This document shows, piece by piece, positions 7,690-15,717 of a DNA stretch of 64,000 nucleotides; position 1 is the first letter of the stretch, and each line of letters begins with the position of its first letter. The translations under genes were made by a program, and so were the position numbers. The notes below the pieces were generated by a model. The model was not told where the DNA came from and did not search any database. It was given only the letters and a program-made list of their open reading frames with translations. The stretch is taken from NCBI GenBank assembly GCA_937136425.1, contig CAKZON010000014.1, forward strand, positions 1 through 64,000. Direction: 5' to 3'. Source of the stretch: an uncultured Crocinitomix sp. GTDB taxonomy: Bacteria > Bacteroidota > Bacteroidia > Flavobacteriales_D > Crocinitomicaceae.

Positions 7690-9594
7690 ATGGCTGAAGA
7701 AAACACAAACAAAGAAGAAGTTTCAGAAGAAGTAACTGCAAAGGTTGAAGAAACAACCGAAACAGTAGCAGAAGAAACTCCCGTTGCTGAAAAAGTAGAC
7801 GTTAAAGCTGAAGCACCAGTTGCTGAAGAGTTTGACTGGTATGCTTATGAAAATGATGGGCACACACCTGCAGAGATTGCAGAAATGAATGAAATCTATG
7901 ACGGAACCTTGAATTCAATTCAAGAAAAAGAAGTTATTGATGGAAAAGTTATCATGTTAACACAAAAAGAAGTTGTAGTAAATGTAAACTACAAATCAGA
8001 AGGTGTTATCGCGATTAACGAATTCAGATACAACCCAGATTTAGCGGTTGGAGATACAGTTGAAGTATTTGTTGAGCAATTAGAAGACAAATATGGACAA
8101 TTAGTATTATCTCACAGAACAGCACGTACACACAGAGCATGGCAACGTGTGAATGACGTATTGAAAACAGGAGAAATCATTACAGGTTTTGTTAAATGCA
8201 GAACTAAAGGTGGTTTAATTGTTGACGTATTTGGAATTGAGGCATTCTTGCCAGGTTCTCAAATTGATGTGAAACCAATCCGTGATTACGATCAGTTTGT
8301 TGGAAAGAACATGGAGTTCAAAGTTGTTAAAATCAACCACGAATTTAAAAATGTTGTTGTTTCTCACAAAGCGCTTATCGAAGCTGAGTTGGAAGAGCAA
8401 AAGAAACAAATTATTGGTGGTCTTGAAAAAGGTCAGGTATTGGAAGGAACTGTTAAAAACATTACATCTTACGGTGTGTTTATCGATTTAGGTGGTGTTG
8501 ACGGATTAATCCACATTACTGATCTATCTTGGGGTAGAGTAAATCACCCAGAGGAGATTGTTACATTGGACGAGAAGATCAATGTTGTAATCTTAGACTT
8601 TGATGATAACAAGAAAAGAATTGCACTAGGATTGAAACAATTACAACCACATCCATGGGATGCGTTGGATGATTCAACAAACGTTGGTGACAAAGTAAAA
8701 GGTAAAGTTGTTGTAATCGCTGATTACGGTGCATTTATCGAGATTGCTGCTGGTGTTGAAGGATTAATCCACGTTTCTGAAATGTCATGGTCTCAGCACT
8801 TAAGAACTGCTCAAGACTTCATGAAAGTAGGAGATGAGGTTGAAGCTGTTGTTTTAACTTTAGATCGCGAAGAGCGTAAGATGTCATTAGGTATTAAGCA
8901 ATTAATGCCAGACCCTTGGGCTGATATCGAAACTAAATACCCAGTAGAATCTAAGCACAATGCTGTGGTTAGAAACTTTACTAACTTCGGTGTATTTGTT
9001 GAGTTAGAAGAAGGTGTTGACGGATTAATTCACATTTCTGACCTTTCTTGGTCTAAGAAAGTGAAGCATCCATCAGAATTCTGTAAAGTTGGAGATAAAT
9101 TAGACGTTGTTGTTCTTGAATTAGATCGTGACAACAGAAGAATTTCTCTAGGACACAAACAATTGGAAGAAAATCCATGGGATGTATTCGAAACAACTTT
9201 CGCTGAAGGTTCAACTCACCAAGGAACAATTATTGAAGAGAAAAAAGACAAAGCTGCTATCGTATCTTTACCTTACGGTGTTGAAGGAATCTGTCCTAAG
9301 AAACATTTAAGAAAAGAAGACGGTTCAAATGCTGTTGCTGAAGAAACACTTGAGTTTAAAGTGATTGAATTCAACAAAGATGCACGCAAAATTGTTGTTT
9401 CTCATACAAGAATGTTTGAAGCTGGTGAAGATAGACCATCTACTTCTACTAAGAAGAAATCGTCTACTGGTGGAAACAAAGGCGGCGGAAACAAAGCTGT
9501 TAATGCAATCAATAGTTCAAACGAAAAATCTACATTAGGTGATTTGGATGCACTATCAGCATTAAAATCAGAAATGGAAAAAGGAGAGAAGTAA
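7690..9594 (+). CDS. rpsA: 30S ribosomal protein S1
   Basis: 634 aa, longer than the about 557 aa of E. coli S1. An acidic N-terminal tail (1-60, rich in E, V and T) is followed by six S1 RNA-binding OB folds near 80-150, 165-235, 252-322, 337-409, 422-496 and 510-580. The middle ones carry the classic YGVFIDLGGVDGLIH and DLSW motifs; the first and last are divergent. A low-complexity tail (Ser, Lys, Gly, Asn) closes the protein. S1 binds mRNA on the small ribosomal subunit; Bacteroidota make little use of Shine-Dalgarno pairing, so S1 should matter greatly. The ATG at 7690 lies in a small hairpin (GCCA/TGGC). An out-of-frame ATG stands at 7682. Confidence 0.97.
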   Translation: MAEENTNKEEVSEEVTAKVEETTETVAEETPVAEKVDVKAEAPVAEEFDWYAYENDGHTPAEIAEMNEIYDGTLNSIQEKEVIDGKVIMLTQKEVVVNVNYKSEGVIAINEFRYNPDLAVGDTVEVFVEQLEDKYGQLVLSHRTARTHRAWQRVNDVLKTGEIITGFVKCRTKGGLIVDVFGIEAFLPGSQIDVKPIRDYDQFVGKNMEFKVVKINHEFKNVVVSHKALIEAELEEQKKQIIGGLEKGQVLEGTVKNITSYGVFIDLGGVDGLIHITDLSWGRVNHPEEIVTLDEKINVVILDFDDNKKRIALGLKQLQPHPWDALDDSTNVGDKVKGKVVVIADYGAFIEIAAGVEGLIHVSEMSWSQHLRTAQDFMKVGDEVEAVVLTLDREERKMSLGIKQLMPDPWADIETKYPVESKHNAVVRNFTNFGVFVELEEGVDGLIHISDLSWSKKVKHPSEFCKVGDKLDVVVLELDRDNRRISLGHKQLEENPWDVFETTFAEGSTHQGTIIEEKKDKAAIVSLPYGVEGICPKKHLRKEDGSNAVAEETLEFKVIEFNKDARKIVVSHTRMFEAGEDRPSTSTKKKSSTGGNKGGGNKAVNAINSSNEKSTLGDLDALSALKSEMEKGEK

Positions 9595-9622
9595 GAAACT
9601 CAAATTTTTTAATCATATTAAG

Positions 9623-9657
9623 TCCCGTCGTTCATTTTGTTCGGCGGGATTTTTTTT
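9623..9657 (+). terminator. Terminator of rpsA
   Basis: Arms TCCCGTCG (9623-9630) and CGGCGGGA (9642-9649) with one G-T wobble, loop of 11, followed by a run of eight T. It starts 28 bases after the rpsA stop. Confidence 0.9.
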
Positions 9658-9723
9658 GTTATAAGCGGGTGATTTTTATATAGAGGACAGGCAATTCTTC
9701 AATTATTACATATATTTAAAGCT

Positions 9724-10161
9724 ATGAAAAAGAATATATTACTTATGTGTTTTGCAATCACATTAACTACAGTAAGTTGCAAGAAACCAGGATGTACTGA
9801 CGAAGCTGCAACAAATTATGACGAAAAAGCAAAAGAGGATGATGGCTCTTGTGTTTATAACTATACAGGAGATTTAAGTCTTTGGTATAATGAAACAACA
9901 TCAAGCAGTTTAGTGTCCGACGGAATCACTAGTTTAACCGTGTATGTAGATGATGTTGAAGTAGGAACAATGGTGCCTAGTGAATGGGCTACTGGACCAG
10001 AATGTTATGGCGAAAATAGATTTACAACGAGCATTGAGTTCGGAAATGTTAAAGAAAAAGAAATTGTTTATGTAGTTCGTGATCAAACTGGTGCTACACG
10101 GTTTGCTGCTCCATTAACAATTGATGCAGACGAGTGTAATAGTAGGCAAGTTTATTATTAG
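9724..10161 (+). CDS. Lipoprotein with a GCxDxxAxNYD motif, first of a pair
   Basis: 145 aa. Signal peptide and lipobox give an anchored Cys19 (TTVSCKKP). Just behind follows GCTDEAATNYDEKAKEDDG with SCVY, an acidic Cys-bounded motif very common in Bacteroidota surface proteins and possibly metal-binding. The remaining 95 residues are strand-rich (LTVYVDDVEVGTM, IVYVVRDQTGATRF) with two further Cys (PECYGE, ADECNS), like a small Ig or C2-like sandwich. The gene at 10353 encodes a clear paralogue of the same length and order. A terminator at 10215 separates them, so each is its own unit. Partner unknown. Confidence 0.75.
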   Translation: MKKNILLMCFAITLTTVSCKKPGCTDEAATNYDEKAKEDDGSCVYNYTGDLSLWYNETTSSSLVSDGITSLTVYVDDVEVGTMVPSEWATGPECYGENRFTTSIEFGNVKEKEIVYVVRDQTGATRFAAPLTIDADECNSRQVYY

Positions 10162-10214
10162 AAACATGTTTATTAAATAAAGAGTCATAAGTATAGACTC
10201 AGACCAAAATATTG

Positions 10215-10250
10215 AAACCTGCCAACATTAAATTGTATGGCAGGTTTTTT
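10215..10250 (+). terminator. Terminator between the paired lipoprotein genes
   Basis: Perfect 10-bp arms AAACCTGCCA (10215-10224) and TGGCAGGTTT (10238-10247), loop of 13, followed by more T. It lies 54 bases after the stop of the first gene. The stem sequence resembles the hairpin at 197-226. Confidence 0.9.
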
Positions 10251-10352
10251 ATGGTGCAGGAATAATTAAAGAAAATTCCTTATTTCAAAAAAACTACACC
10301 ATCACTCATGTTTCAAAGATGAGTTTAAAAAAAATATTGCTAATTTTATATT

Positions 10353-10787
10353 ATGAAATATAGTATACTTTTAATCAGCCTTTTATTCGTAATATCTGCT
10401 GTAAGTTGTAAAAAAATTCAAGGATGTAAAGATCCTGAAGCAATAAACTATGATGAAAAAGCAAACATAGATGATGGATCTTGTATTTATAACTATGAAG
10501 GAGATGTTTCTTTCTGGTTTAATGAATATAGATCGAATGAATTAGTTGATGCTGGTGTAACGTTGTTAACCGTTTATTTTGATGATGTTTCAGTAGGGAC
10601 TATTGATCCCGCAGTTTGGTCAATTGGACCTGAATGTAACGGAGAAACAACATTTACAACTACTTGGGATTTAGGGGAGTTTACAAGTGAGAATATTAAT
10701 TATGTAATTCGAGATCAATCAGGAAATACACGATTTTCGGGTAGTATAAATGTCTCTGCTGATGAATGTAGAAGCAGACAATTATAA
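10353..10787 (+). CDS. Lipoprotein with a GCxDxxAxNYD motif, second of a pair
   Basis: 144 aa, a paralogue of the protein at 9724 along its whole length. It has the lipobox SAVSCKK, then GCKDPEAINYDEKANIDDG with SCIY, and the same pattern in the body: WFNE, LTVYFDDVSVGT, GPECNGE, VIRDQSGNTRFSG and ADECRSRQL. Conserved Cys pairs suggest the same disulfides. The pair arose by duplication and has diverged to roughly half identity by eye. No exact promoter is seen; TAATTTTA at 10341 is one base off the consensus. Function unknown; it should sit on the periplasmic or outer face of a membrane. Confidence 0.75.
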   Translation: MKYSILLISLLFVISAVSCKKIQGCKDPEAINYDEKANIDDGSCIYNYEGDVSFWFNEYRSNELVDAGVTLLTVYFDDVSVGTIDPAVWSIGPECNGETTFTTTWDLGEFTSENINYVIRDQSGNTRFSGSINVSADECRSRQL

Positions 10788-10865
10788 TTTTCAGCTGTTT
10801 TCAGTATTCCCTCGTTAGCTAATTTTTTCTATGGTTACCTTTTATTCAACTTAACATTAAAGGGT

Positions 10866-11465
10866 ATGAATAGAATTGCAATAACCATATTTTCAGTATT
10901 TATAGTAAGTTTCTTAGCTTCATCTTGTAAAAAGGGGGAAAATGATCCTTTCCTATCTTTAAAAACAAGAAACAATCGCCTAAAAGGGAATTGGGAACTT
11001 GTGAAGTTGGAAGAGAGTAGGGTACGATACACAGAAGGGTATCAATTAGGAATACCATATACTTATGAAAAATTATCCACCCGTACCATTGAAAATGGGA
11101 TTGAGGATTATGCTAGTACAGCATTATACTTGTTCGAAGGGGAGGAGCCTACTTCCATTGATTGTACACTAGTGCGTAATAGACATTTGGAGCGTGATTT
11201 TCAAAAGAATGGGATATTTACTCAGCTTTCTATCATAGAAGAAGATACCAGTATAGCGTACATTGATTGGTATTGGTTGGATCAAGAAAAGAAAAAGACC
11301 GGTTTAGTTATAGATGGTATATTGTTTCAGGTGGATCGTTTGGCCAAGGATGAATTGATCTTAAAGCGAGATGTTGAAACAATTATTGATATTGAAGAAA
11401 TACCTGAGTATGAATCTAGATCAGGTTACACCAAGTATAGTTATACGGCGGTTTTTAATAAGTAA
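10866..11465 (+). CDS. Lipoprotein with lipocalin-like domain
   Basis: 199 aa. Signal peptide with lipobox LASSC gives an anchored Cys. The mature protein starts NRLKGNWELVKLEES, the typical first strand of Bacteroidota lipocalin-like lipoproteins (one GxW motif), and ends in strand pairs (LILKRDV, TKYSYTAVFNK). Between them lies SIAYIDWYWLDQEKKKTGLVIDG, a strand-turn-strand. By analogy it forms a small barrel that may bind a hydrophobic ligand, but no ligand can be named. It follows the lipoprotein pair by 78 bases and may share transcription with the second one, since no terminator lies between. It converges on the CotH-like gene. Confidence 0.7.
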   Translation: MNRIAITIFSVFIVSFLASSCKKGENDPFLSLKTRNNRLKGNWELVKLEESRVRYTEGYQLGIPYTYEKLSTRTIENGIEDYASTALYLFEGEEPTSIDCTLVRNRHLERDFQKNGIFTQLSIIEEDTSIAYIDWYWLDQEKKKTGLVIDGILFQVDRLAKDELILKRDVETIIDIEEIPEYESRSGYTKYSYTAVFNK

Positions 11466-11497
11466 CAATCCTTTCATTAGTATTACTGAAAAGTGTT

Positions 11498-13126
11498 TTA
11501 ACCTACTGTAAACTGATAATAAAGATCTTCATAAGGCTCAACGGCAGAAATAGATGGTTTAATTAGTTCTCTGTTTGGATCATCATAATACCCTTCGTTC
11601 TCTTGTAAATGAAGAAAATAGCGCCCTTTTTTTAAGTTGTTTAATGGTATATTAATTATTTCATATCCTAAAATGCCCTCTTCAATAACTAGGCCATTAG
11701 GGTTGTATAATTCATACGTATAATAAGAAGGGAGTTTTCTTTCGGAGTTGTTTGGTGGGTAATTTAAATTGAGATGATTTTGCTCAATTGGAAAAAAGTT
11801 TCCTTTTGAACGAGTTAGTAATGCATGTACAGGGTTATTAGATTTGGGTAATTGATCAAGATTTGAAAATACCCATTTTAAGCGCTTATTGAAGAATGTT
11901 AGTAATGAATTAACTTCTTGATTAAGTCCTTGGTGTGGATGCAAATTTGATGGTAAATCTACAGATCCATTGTTCCAAAGGGTTGAATCCATTTCGTAAT
12001 AAGGACGCACAATTGATGTCAAAGAATCGACAATAGAGTTAAAATGTTGATTGTTAGAATTAAATAACACGCTTAGTTCTTGCAGGCGGTTTTTACAAGC
12101 TGTTTTATAAGTGGTTAAATTCGATAATGAATTCCACCAAAAAAGCACATCATTTCTTGGCGTTTGTGATTGATGAATATAATTCCAGCCATTGGTAGTG
12201 TTGAAAAATTCTTTTTTCGTATTACCAAAGGCTAAATCATAATCCCATTGCGGACCAACAGATAATAGCTTTTTACCGTCTGCATTAATTGATTGCAACA
12301 TAAAGTAAATATTTGCTATATAGGCATCTGGATTTTTAGTCAATTCTGAAATTAAAAAGTAATCGATAAAGCTTTGTAAATCAATGTCTCCTTCAGGCAG
12401 GTCTTCATTAAAACCAAATTCAAATTCCTTTTGCGCAAGCTCATGACTGACAGCTGTTAGATACACCGCCAATGATTCAATCTTATGTCGATTACGTTTT
12501 TTATGTTTAGGATAGATGGATTTAAAACTAATCGTGCCACCGGCTAAATGAGCTGGATCATTTGGTTGGTAAATCCAAAATACTTTTTTATTGTACCAAT
12601 ATCTACCTAATTTAAATAAGTAATTGGTTTGGGTCGAATCTGAATATTCAAAATTAACACGCCCTTCATCTACTTTTATCTTTTCACAGAGTAAATACAG
12701 ACCTTGGTATTCTTCATCAATATATAAATTGAGATAGCGATAATCAGGTGACCAATATCCCATTTTTTCCCAACATTCAAAAACAAGAGCATTTCGAATA
12801 TAGGATCCGTCATAAGCTAAACTATTAAGTATAAAGTCATCCCCGGTTTGCATACCAAATAATGCCTTTTTTATTTCATTGCCAGCTTCATCTCGAAGTT
12901 CAAAATCATAATTTTTTTTGGGGTGCAACTTGCTAGATTGTCCATGATATTCAATGCCTGCATGTAAGTTGTTAATCAATTTACCGTTCTCATAGGTCTT
13001 AATTTTAACCTGTGTTTTTTTATTCATAAAATCCGAATACTGCTCCAAACCGAATACATGCATTTCTAACTGTGCATAAATGGCGGTTTGTACAAATAAC
13101 AATAAGCTTAATAAAAAGATTCGCAT
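11498..13126 (-). CDS. Secreted CotH-family protein kinase-like protein
   Basis: 542 aa with a signal peptide (MRIFLLSLLLFVQTAIYAQ). The body shows CotH-family signatures in order: HGQSSKLHPKKNYDFELRD near 65, DDFILNSLAYDGSYIRN, LYIDEEYQGLYLLCEKIKVD near 135, and GPQWDYDLAFGN near 285. In Bacillus spore coats CotH is an atypical kinase, and the Lys and Asp of these motifs match its nucleotide and metal sites. In Bacteroidota such proteins are exported and of unknown role. Residues about 465-510 resemble a T9SS-type beta-sandwich (YELYNPNGLVIEEG, LNNLKKGRYFLHLQE), yet 33 more residues follow and no standard sorting tail ends the protein. Confidence 0.85.
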   Translation of the reverse strand: MRIFLLSLLLFVQTAIYAQLEMHVFGLEQYSDFMNKKTQVKIKTYENGKLINNLHAGIEYHGQSSKLHPKKNYDFELRDEAGNEIKKALFGMQTGDDFILNSLAYDGSYIRNALVFECWEKMGYWSPDYRYLNLYIDEEYQGLYLLCEKIKVDEGRVNFEYSDSTQTNYLFKLGRYWYNKKVFWIYQPNDPAHLAGGTISFKSIYPKHKKRNRHKIESLAVYLTAVSHELAQKEFEFGFNEDLPEGDIDLQSFIDYFLISELTKNPDAYIANIYFMLQSINADGKKLLSVGPQWDYDLAFGNTKKEFFNTTNGWNYIHQSQTPRNDVLFWWNSLSNLTTYKTACKNRLQELSVLFNSNNQHFNSIVDSLTSIVRPYYEMDSTLWNNGSVDLPSNLHPHQGLNQEVNSLLTFFNKRLKWVFSNLDQLPKSNNPVHALLTRSKGNFFPIEQNHLNLNYPPNNSERKLPSYYTYELYNPNGLVIEEGILGYEIINIPLNNLKKGRYFLHLQENEGYYDDPNRELIKPSISAVEPYEDLYYQFTVG

Positions 13127-13553
13127 TCTAATAGGAATGAAGTGATGAATAGATTATGATAGAACTTTATGTAAAAATAGATAATTCTATTGAATACCAA
13201 TTTGTTGCATTTTAAAAAGACTGATTGATTAGCATGTTATTAACAAAAATTAAGTCTTCAAATCAAAATCAAAAGTGTGAATTTTTAAAATTGATTTATG
13301 AAATGTACAGTGATTCAAACTTTATAATTCCAGTGTTGCATAAAATAATTTTATTATCTTCACAACTGAATGGAGCTTGTATTGTTCTAGTACCTGATCA
13401 AATTTTACCGTTAAGGAAGAAATTGAAGATTTGATCAGCTCCTCATGGCATTTCGCCATGTACCTTAACTTAATTAATATAGTATACCTGTAATATTGTG
13501 TGATTTACTTTGTTGATCTCCAGTATTTTGGATTAATAAAAAAAAATCATGTA
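13127..13553 (+). other. 427-base region without a confident gene
   Basis: It separates the divergent CotH-like gene and the ClpP-fold gene. It holds a doubtful small frame at 13234-13434 (66 aa, MLLTKIKSSNQ start, no signal or domain), which I do not accept as a gene. Its end overlaps a set of inverted repeats listed separately. No exact TAnnTTTG promoter is seen for either neighbour; TATTTTTA-like sequences only. Confidence 0.5.
13394..13469 (+). other. Possible pseudoknotted RNA structure
   Basis: Stem 1: CTGATCAAAT (13394-13403) with ATTTGATCAG (13429-13438), extendable by three more pairs including one G-T. Its loop contains GTTAAGG (13410-13416), which is complementary to CCTTAAC (13463-13469), and the perfect hairpin CATGGC/GCCATG (13444-13460) sits between. 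Together these could form a pseudoknot in the leader of the gene at 13554. In AT-rich DNA such repeats also arise by chance. Confidence 0.35.
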
Positions 13554-14717
13554 ATGAAAAACGCATTAAAAAAAGGAATGGTATTCATTCTACTTTCTTC
13601 CAGTTCTCTTTGGGGACAATCAACATTTCAAACATCACAAAGTTGTGATTGTATAATCGATACGTTGGGTTTAGCTTCTTACTTGTCCACTTTATCTTTA
13701 AGTGAAGATTCACCCTTAAGTATTGAGGTAGAAGATCCAACATCAACATTTGCGGTGCTTCATGGATACATTGATGGTACAACACCAGATATAGTTGATA
13801 ATTTTATAACGTCCTATCCGGAGGTAACAACATTAGTGTTTATGCAAATGCCAGGTAGTGATGATGATGAAGCCAACCTTGAAGCATCTTACGCACTGTA
13901 TGAGGAAGGGTATAAATTTTACTTGCCAGCAGTAAATGCCTATGATGATGATGCATTTATTGCTTCAGGTGCAGTAGACATGTTTTTAGCAGGTGCAGTT
14001 CGAGTTGTTGATGAGAATGGAGAAGTAGGAGTGCACTCTTGGAGTGATGGCGTGAACGAAGCTACGGATTATCCTGAAGGAAGTCCAGAACATCAACCCT
14101 ATATTGATTATTATGTATCAATAGGATTTAGTATTGAGGATGCTGAGTCATTTTATTATTTCACTATTGAAGCAGCACCAGCAGCAGGAATTCATCTAAT
14201 GACAGAATCCGAAATTGAGCAATACAAATTAAGAACATGTATCTATTCCGAAAGCCCAACATATACAGTGACTCAAAATGAAAATATTTTAACAGCCAAT
14301 TTATCAGGCGCAACATACCAATGGGTAGATTGTGAAAATGATAATGATCCAATTGATGGGGCAACTTCGCAAACGTATATTGCTGAAACAAATGGGATTT
14401 ATGCAGTAATAATTACAGAAGAAAACTGTGAAGGAATGTCAGATTGTTTTGTTGTTAACAGCGTGGGAGTAGAGAAAGTGAGAGGTTATGAATTTAGTAT
14501 CTATCCAACTCCAACTTATGATTATTTAACAGTAACAGGAGAAGACGTTTCGAATAAGTTGATACAAATATTTGATATAATTGGAAAAGAATTAGCGGAA
14601 GAATTAAGAATTGATTCACTTGATGAAAACAATGTTAAATTGGATGTTAAGAAATTACCTGCTGGTACTTATATTTTGATGATTGAGCAAACGATAGAAA
14701 AAATTGTGGTTAAATAA
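13554..14717 (+). CDS. Secreted ClpP/crotonase-fold protein with T9SS sorting domain
   Basis: 387 aa from the ATG at 13554; the open frame back to 13500 lacks a signal peptide. After the signal (ending LWGQ) residues 65-225 follow the periplasmic ClpP-like pattern (COG3904 type). A glycine turn MPGSDDDEANLEASYALYEEG stands where ClpP has its PGG oxyanion turn. IASGAVDMFLAGAVR places Ser138 at the nucleophile site, and GEVGVHSW places His161. The third catalytic residue is not clear. An Ig-like stalk (TYQWVDCEND, about 235-305) and a T9SS tail (YPTPTYDYLTV, GTYILMIEQ) follow. This predicts an exported serine hydrolase or an inactive relative. The stalk matches those of the giant proteins at 48322 and 52352. 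Confidence 0.7.
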   Translation: MKNALKKGMVFILLSSSSLWGQSTFQTSQSCDCIIDTLGLASYLSTLSLSEDSPLSIEVEDPTSTFAVLHGYIDGTTPDIVDNFITSYPEVTTLVFMQMPGSDDDEANLEASYALYEEGYKFYLPAVNAYDDDAFIASGAVDMFLAGAVRVVDENGEVGVHSWSDGVNEATDYPEGSPEHQPYIDYYVSIGFSIEDAESFYYFTIEAAPAAGIHLMTESEIEQYKLRTCIYSESPTYTVTQNENILTANLSGATYQWVDCENDNDPIDGATSQTYIAETNGIYAVIITEENCEGMSDCFVVNSVGVEKVRGYEFSIYPTPTYDYLTVTGEDVSNKLIQIFDIIGKELAEELRIDSLDENNVKLDVKKLPAGTYILMIEQTIEKIVVK

Positions 14718-14755
14718 TCCTCGTTTATGACACTTATTTTTCGATAAATGTTTTT

Positions 14756-14805
14756 AATCGTCTCAGCATGTAATGCTTAAACAAAGTTGTGTTGAGGCGA
14801 TTTTT
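14756..14805 (+). terminator. Terminator of the ClpP-fold gene
   Basis: Arms AATCGTCTCA (14756-14765) and TGAGGCGATT (14793-14802), one G-T wobble, followed by T. A smaller GCAT/ATGC hairpin sits in the loop. It lies 38 bases past the stop at 14717. Confidence 0.85.
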
Positions 14806-14905
14806 AGAGTTCATTGGTTCATTTTCATAAAGAGTGCCATTCTTGTATATGTTTTCATGAATAGTTGTTTATCTTACGGCACTTAATCAACCTAAAACAC
14901 TAGCT

Positions 14906-15664
14906 ATGAAAATTTCAAAGGCGCTAATTCCTACGTTAATTATTTTAATCTATTCTTGTGGTTCAATAAAAGAAACTTCAAAAGATTTTAATGCTCAATC
15001 AACAGAACAAGTTTATCAATCAGCGATTGAAAATGCTATGTCTCCTGCTCCTGAAAAGGTTTACGATAATTTGATTGCAATTAATCGACAAAATGAAAAA
15101 TTAACATGGAGAACAATTGATGGAGAGGACTATTTACTCGTTGTAACCTGGAAAGGAAATGCCTCTTATTATGAACCTTATTTAGATTCTGGATTTTACA
15201 ATACTGGACCGTATGAAATTTGGGTAACAACTTCACCTGAATTACTGACTTTTTTTCAAAAGGAGGAAGTGTTGGATACAAATTTACGTTTAAAACAGTT
15301 GCTAGGATTGCCTGCTAATTCAACTTATAATTATTTTGTAGAATTTTGGGTTAAACCAGCAGATTTATTTCGACCTTGCCCAGATAATGAAATTACGGAT
15401 CAAAAATGTGATTTGTGTTTTCCAAATAGTGTAGATTCTGTTTACATGAATTGGGTGAATGATAATAGAGTTAGTCGTTATTATGAGTGTGAATTATATG
15501 ATAAATATCCATGGACTCAATTGGGATACACCTACGATTGGAATGTTAGAAATCTAGACCATGTTGGTCTAAGCGAGTTTGTTATAAAGGAGGATGTAAA
15601 TATTGTTGTTGAGGCAATTTATACTACCTCTTCATATTTGCAAAAGCAAGCAGTGAAAGACTAA
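14906..15664 (+). CDS. Lipoprotein of unknown function
   Basis: 252 aa. The signal peptide ends in a lipobox with Cys18 (ILIYSCGS). The protein shows DGEDYLLVVTWKGNASYYEPY and GPYEIWVTTSPELLTFFQ, then a Cys cluster FRPCPDNEITDQKCDLCFP that could bind metal or form disulfides, and closes with a helix-strand region. I do not recognise a named family, although its length and clear domain order suggest a conserved Bacteroidota lipoprotein. It follows a terminator and precedes the symporter gene by 53 bases without a terminator, so the two may be co-transcribed. Confidence 0.7.
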   Translation: MKISKALIPTLIILIYSCGSIKETSKDFNAQSTEQVYQSAIENAMSPAPEKVYDNLIAINRQNEKLTWRTIDGEDYLLVVTWKGNASYYEPYLDSGFYNTGPYEIWVTTSPELLTFFQKEEVLDTNLRLKQLLGLPANSTYNYFVEFWVKPADLFRPCPDNEITDQKCDLCFPNSVDSVYMNWVNDNRVSRYYECELYDKYPWTQLGYTYDWNVRNLDHVGLSEFVIKEDVNIVVEAIYTTSSYLQKQAVKD

Positions 15665-15717
15665 TTTTTTTTATTAATTTCATATCCTTGCAAATCTACT
15701 GTTAACGATATCAATAT

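Noticed and set aside
197-10250. Similar AACCTGCC hairpins at 197 and 10215 as a dispersed repeat family
   Set aside because: Both are explained as terminators; a GC-rich stem in AT-rich DNA looks alike by chance, and the loops differ.
13234-13434. 66-codon frame in the gap before the ClpP-fold gene
   Set aside because: No domain, signal peptide or conserved pattern. Its end falls into inverted repeats. Left as doubtful, not listed as a gene.
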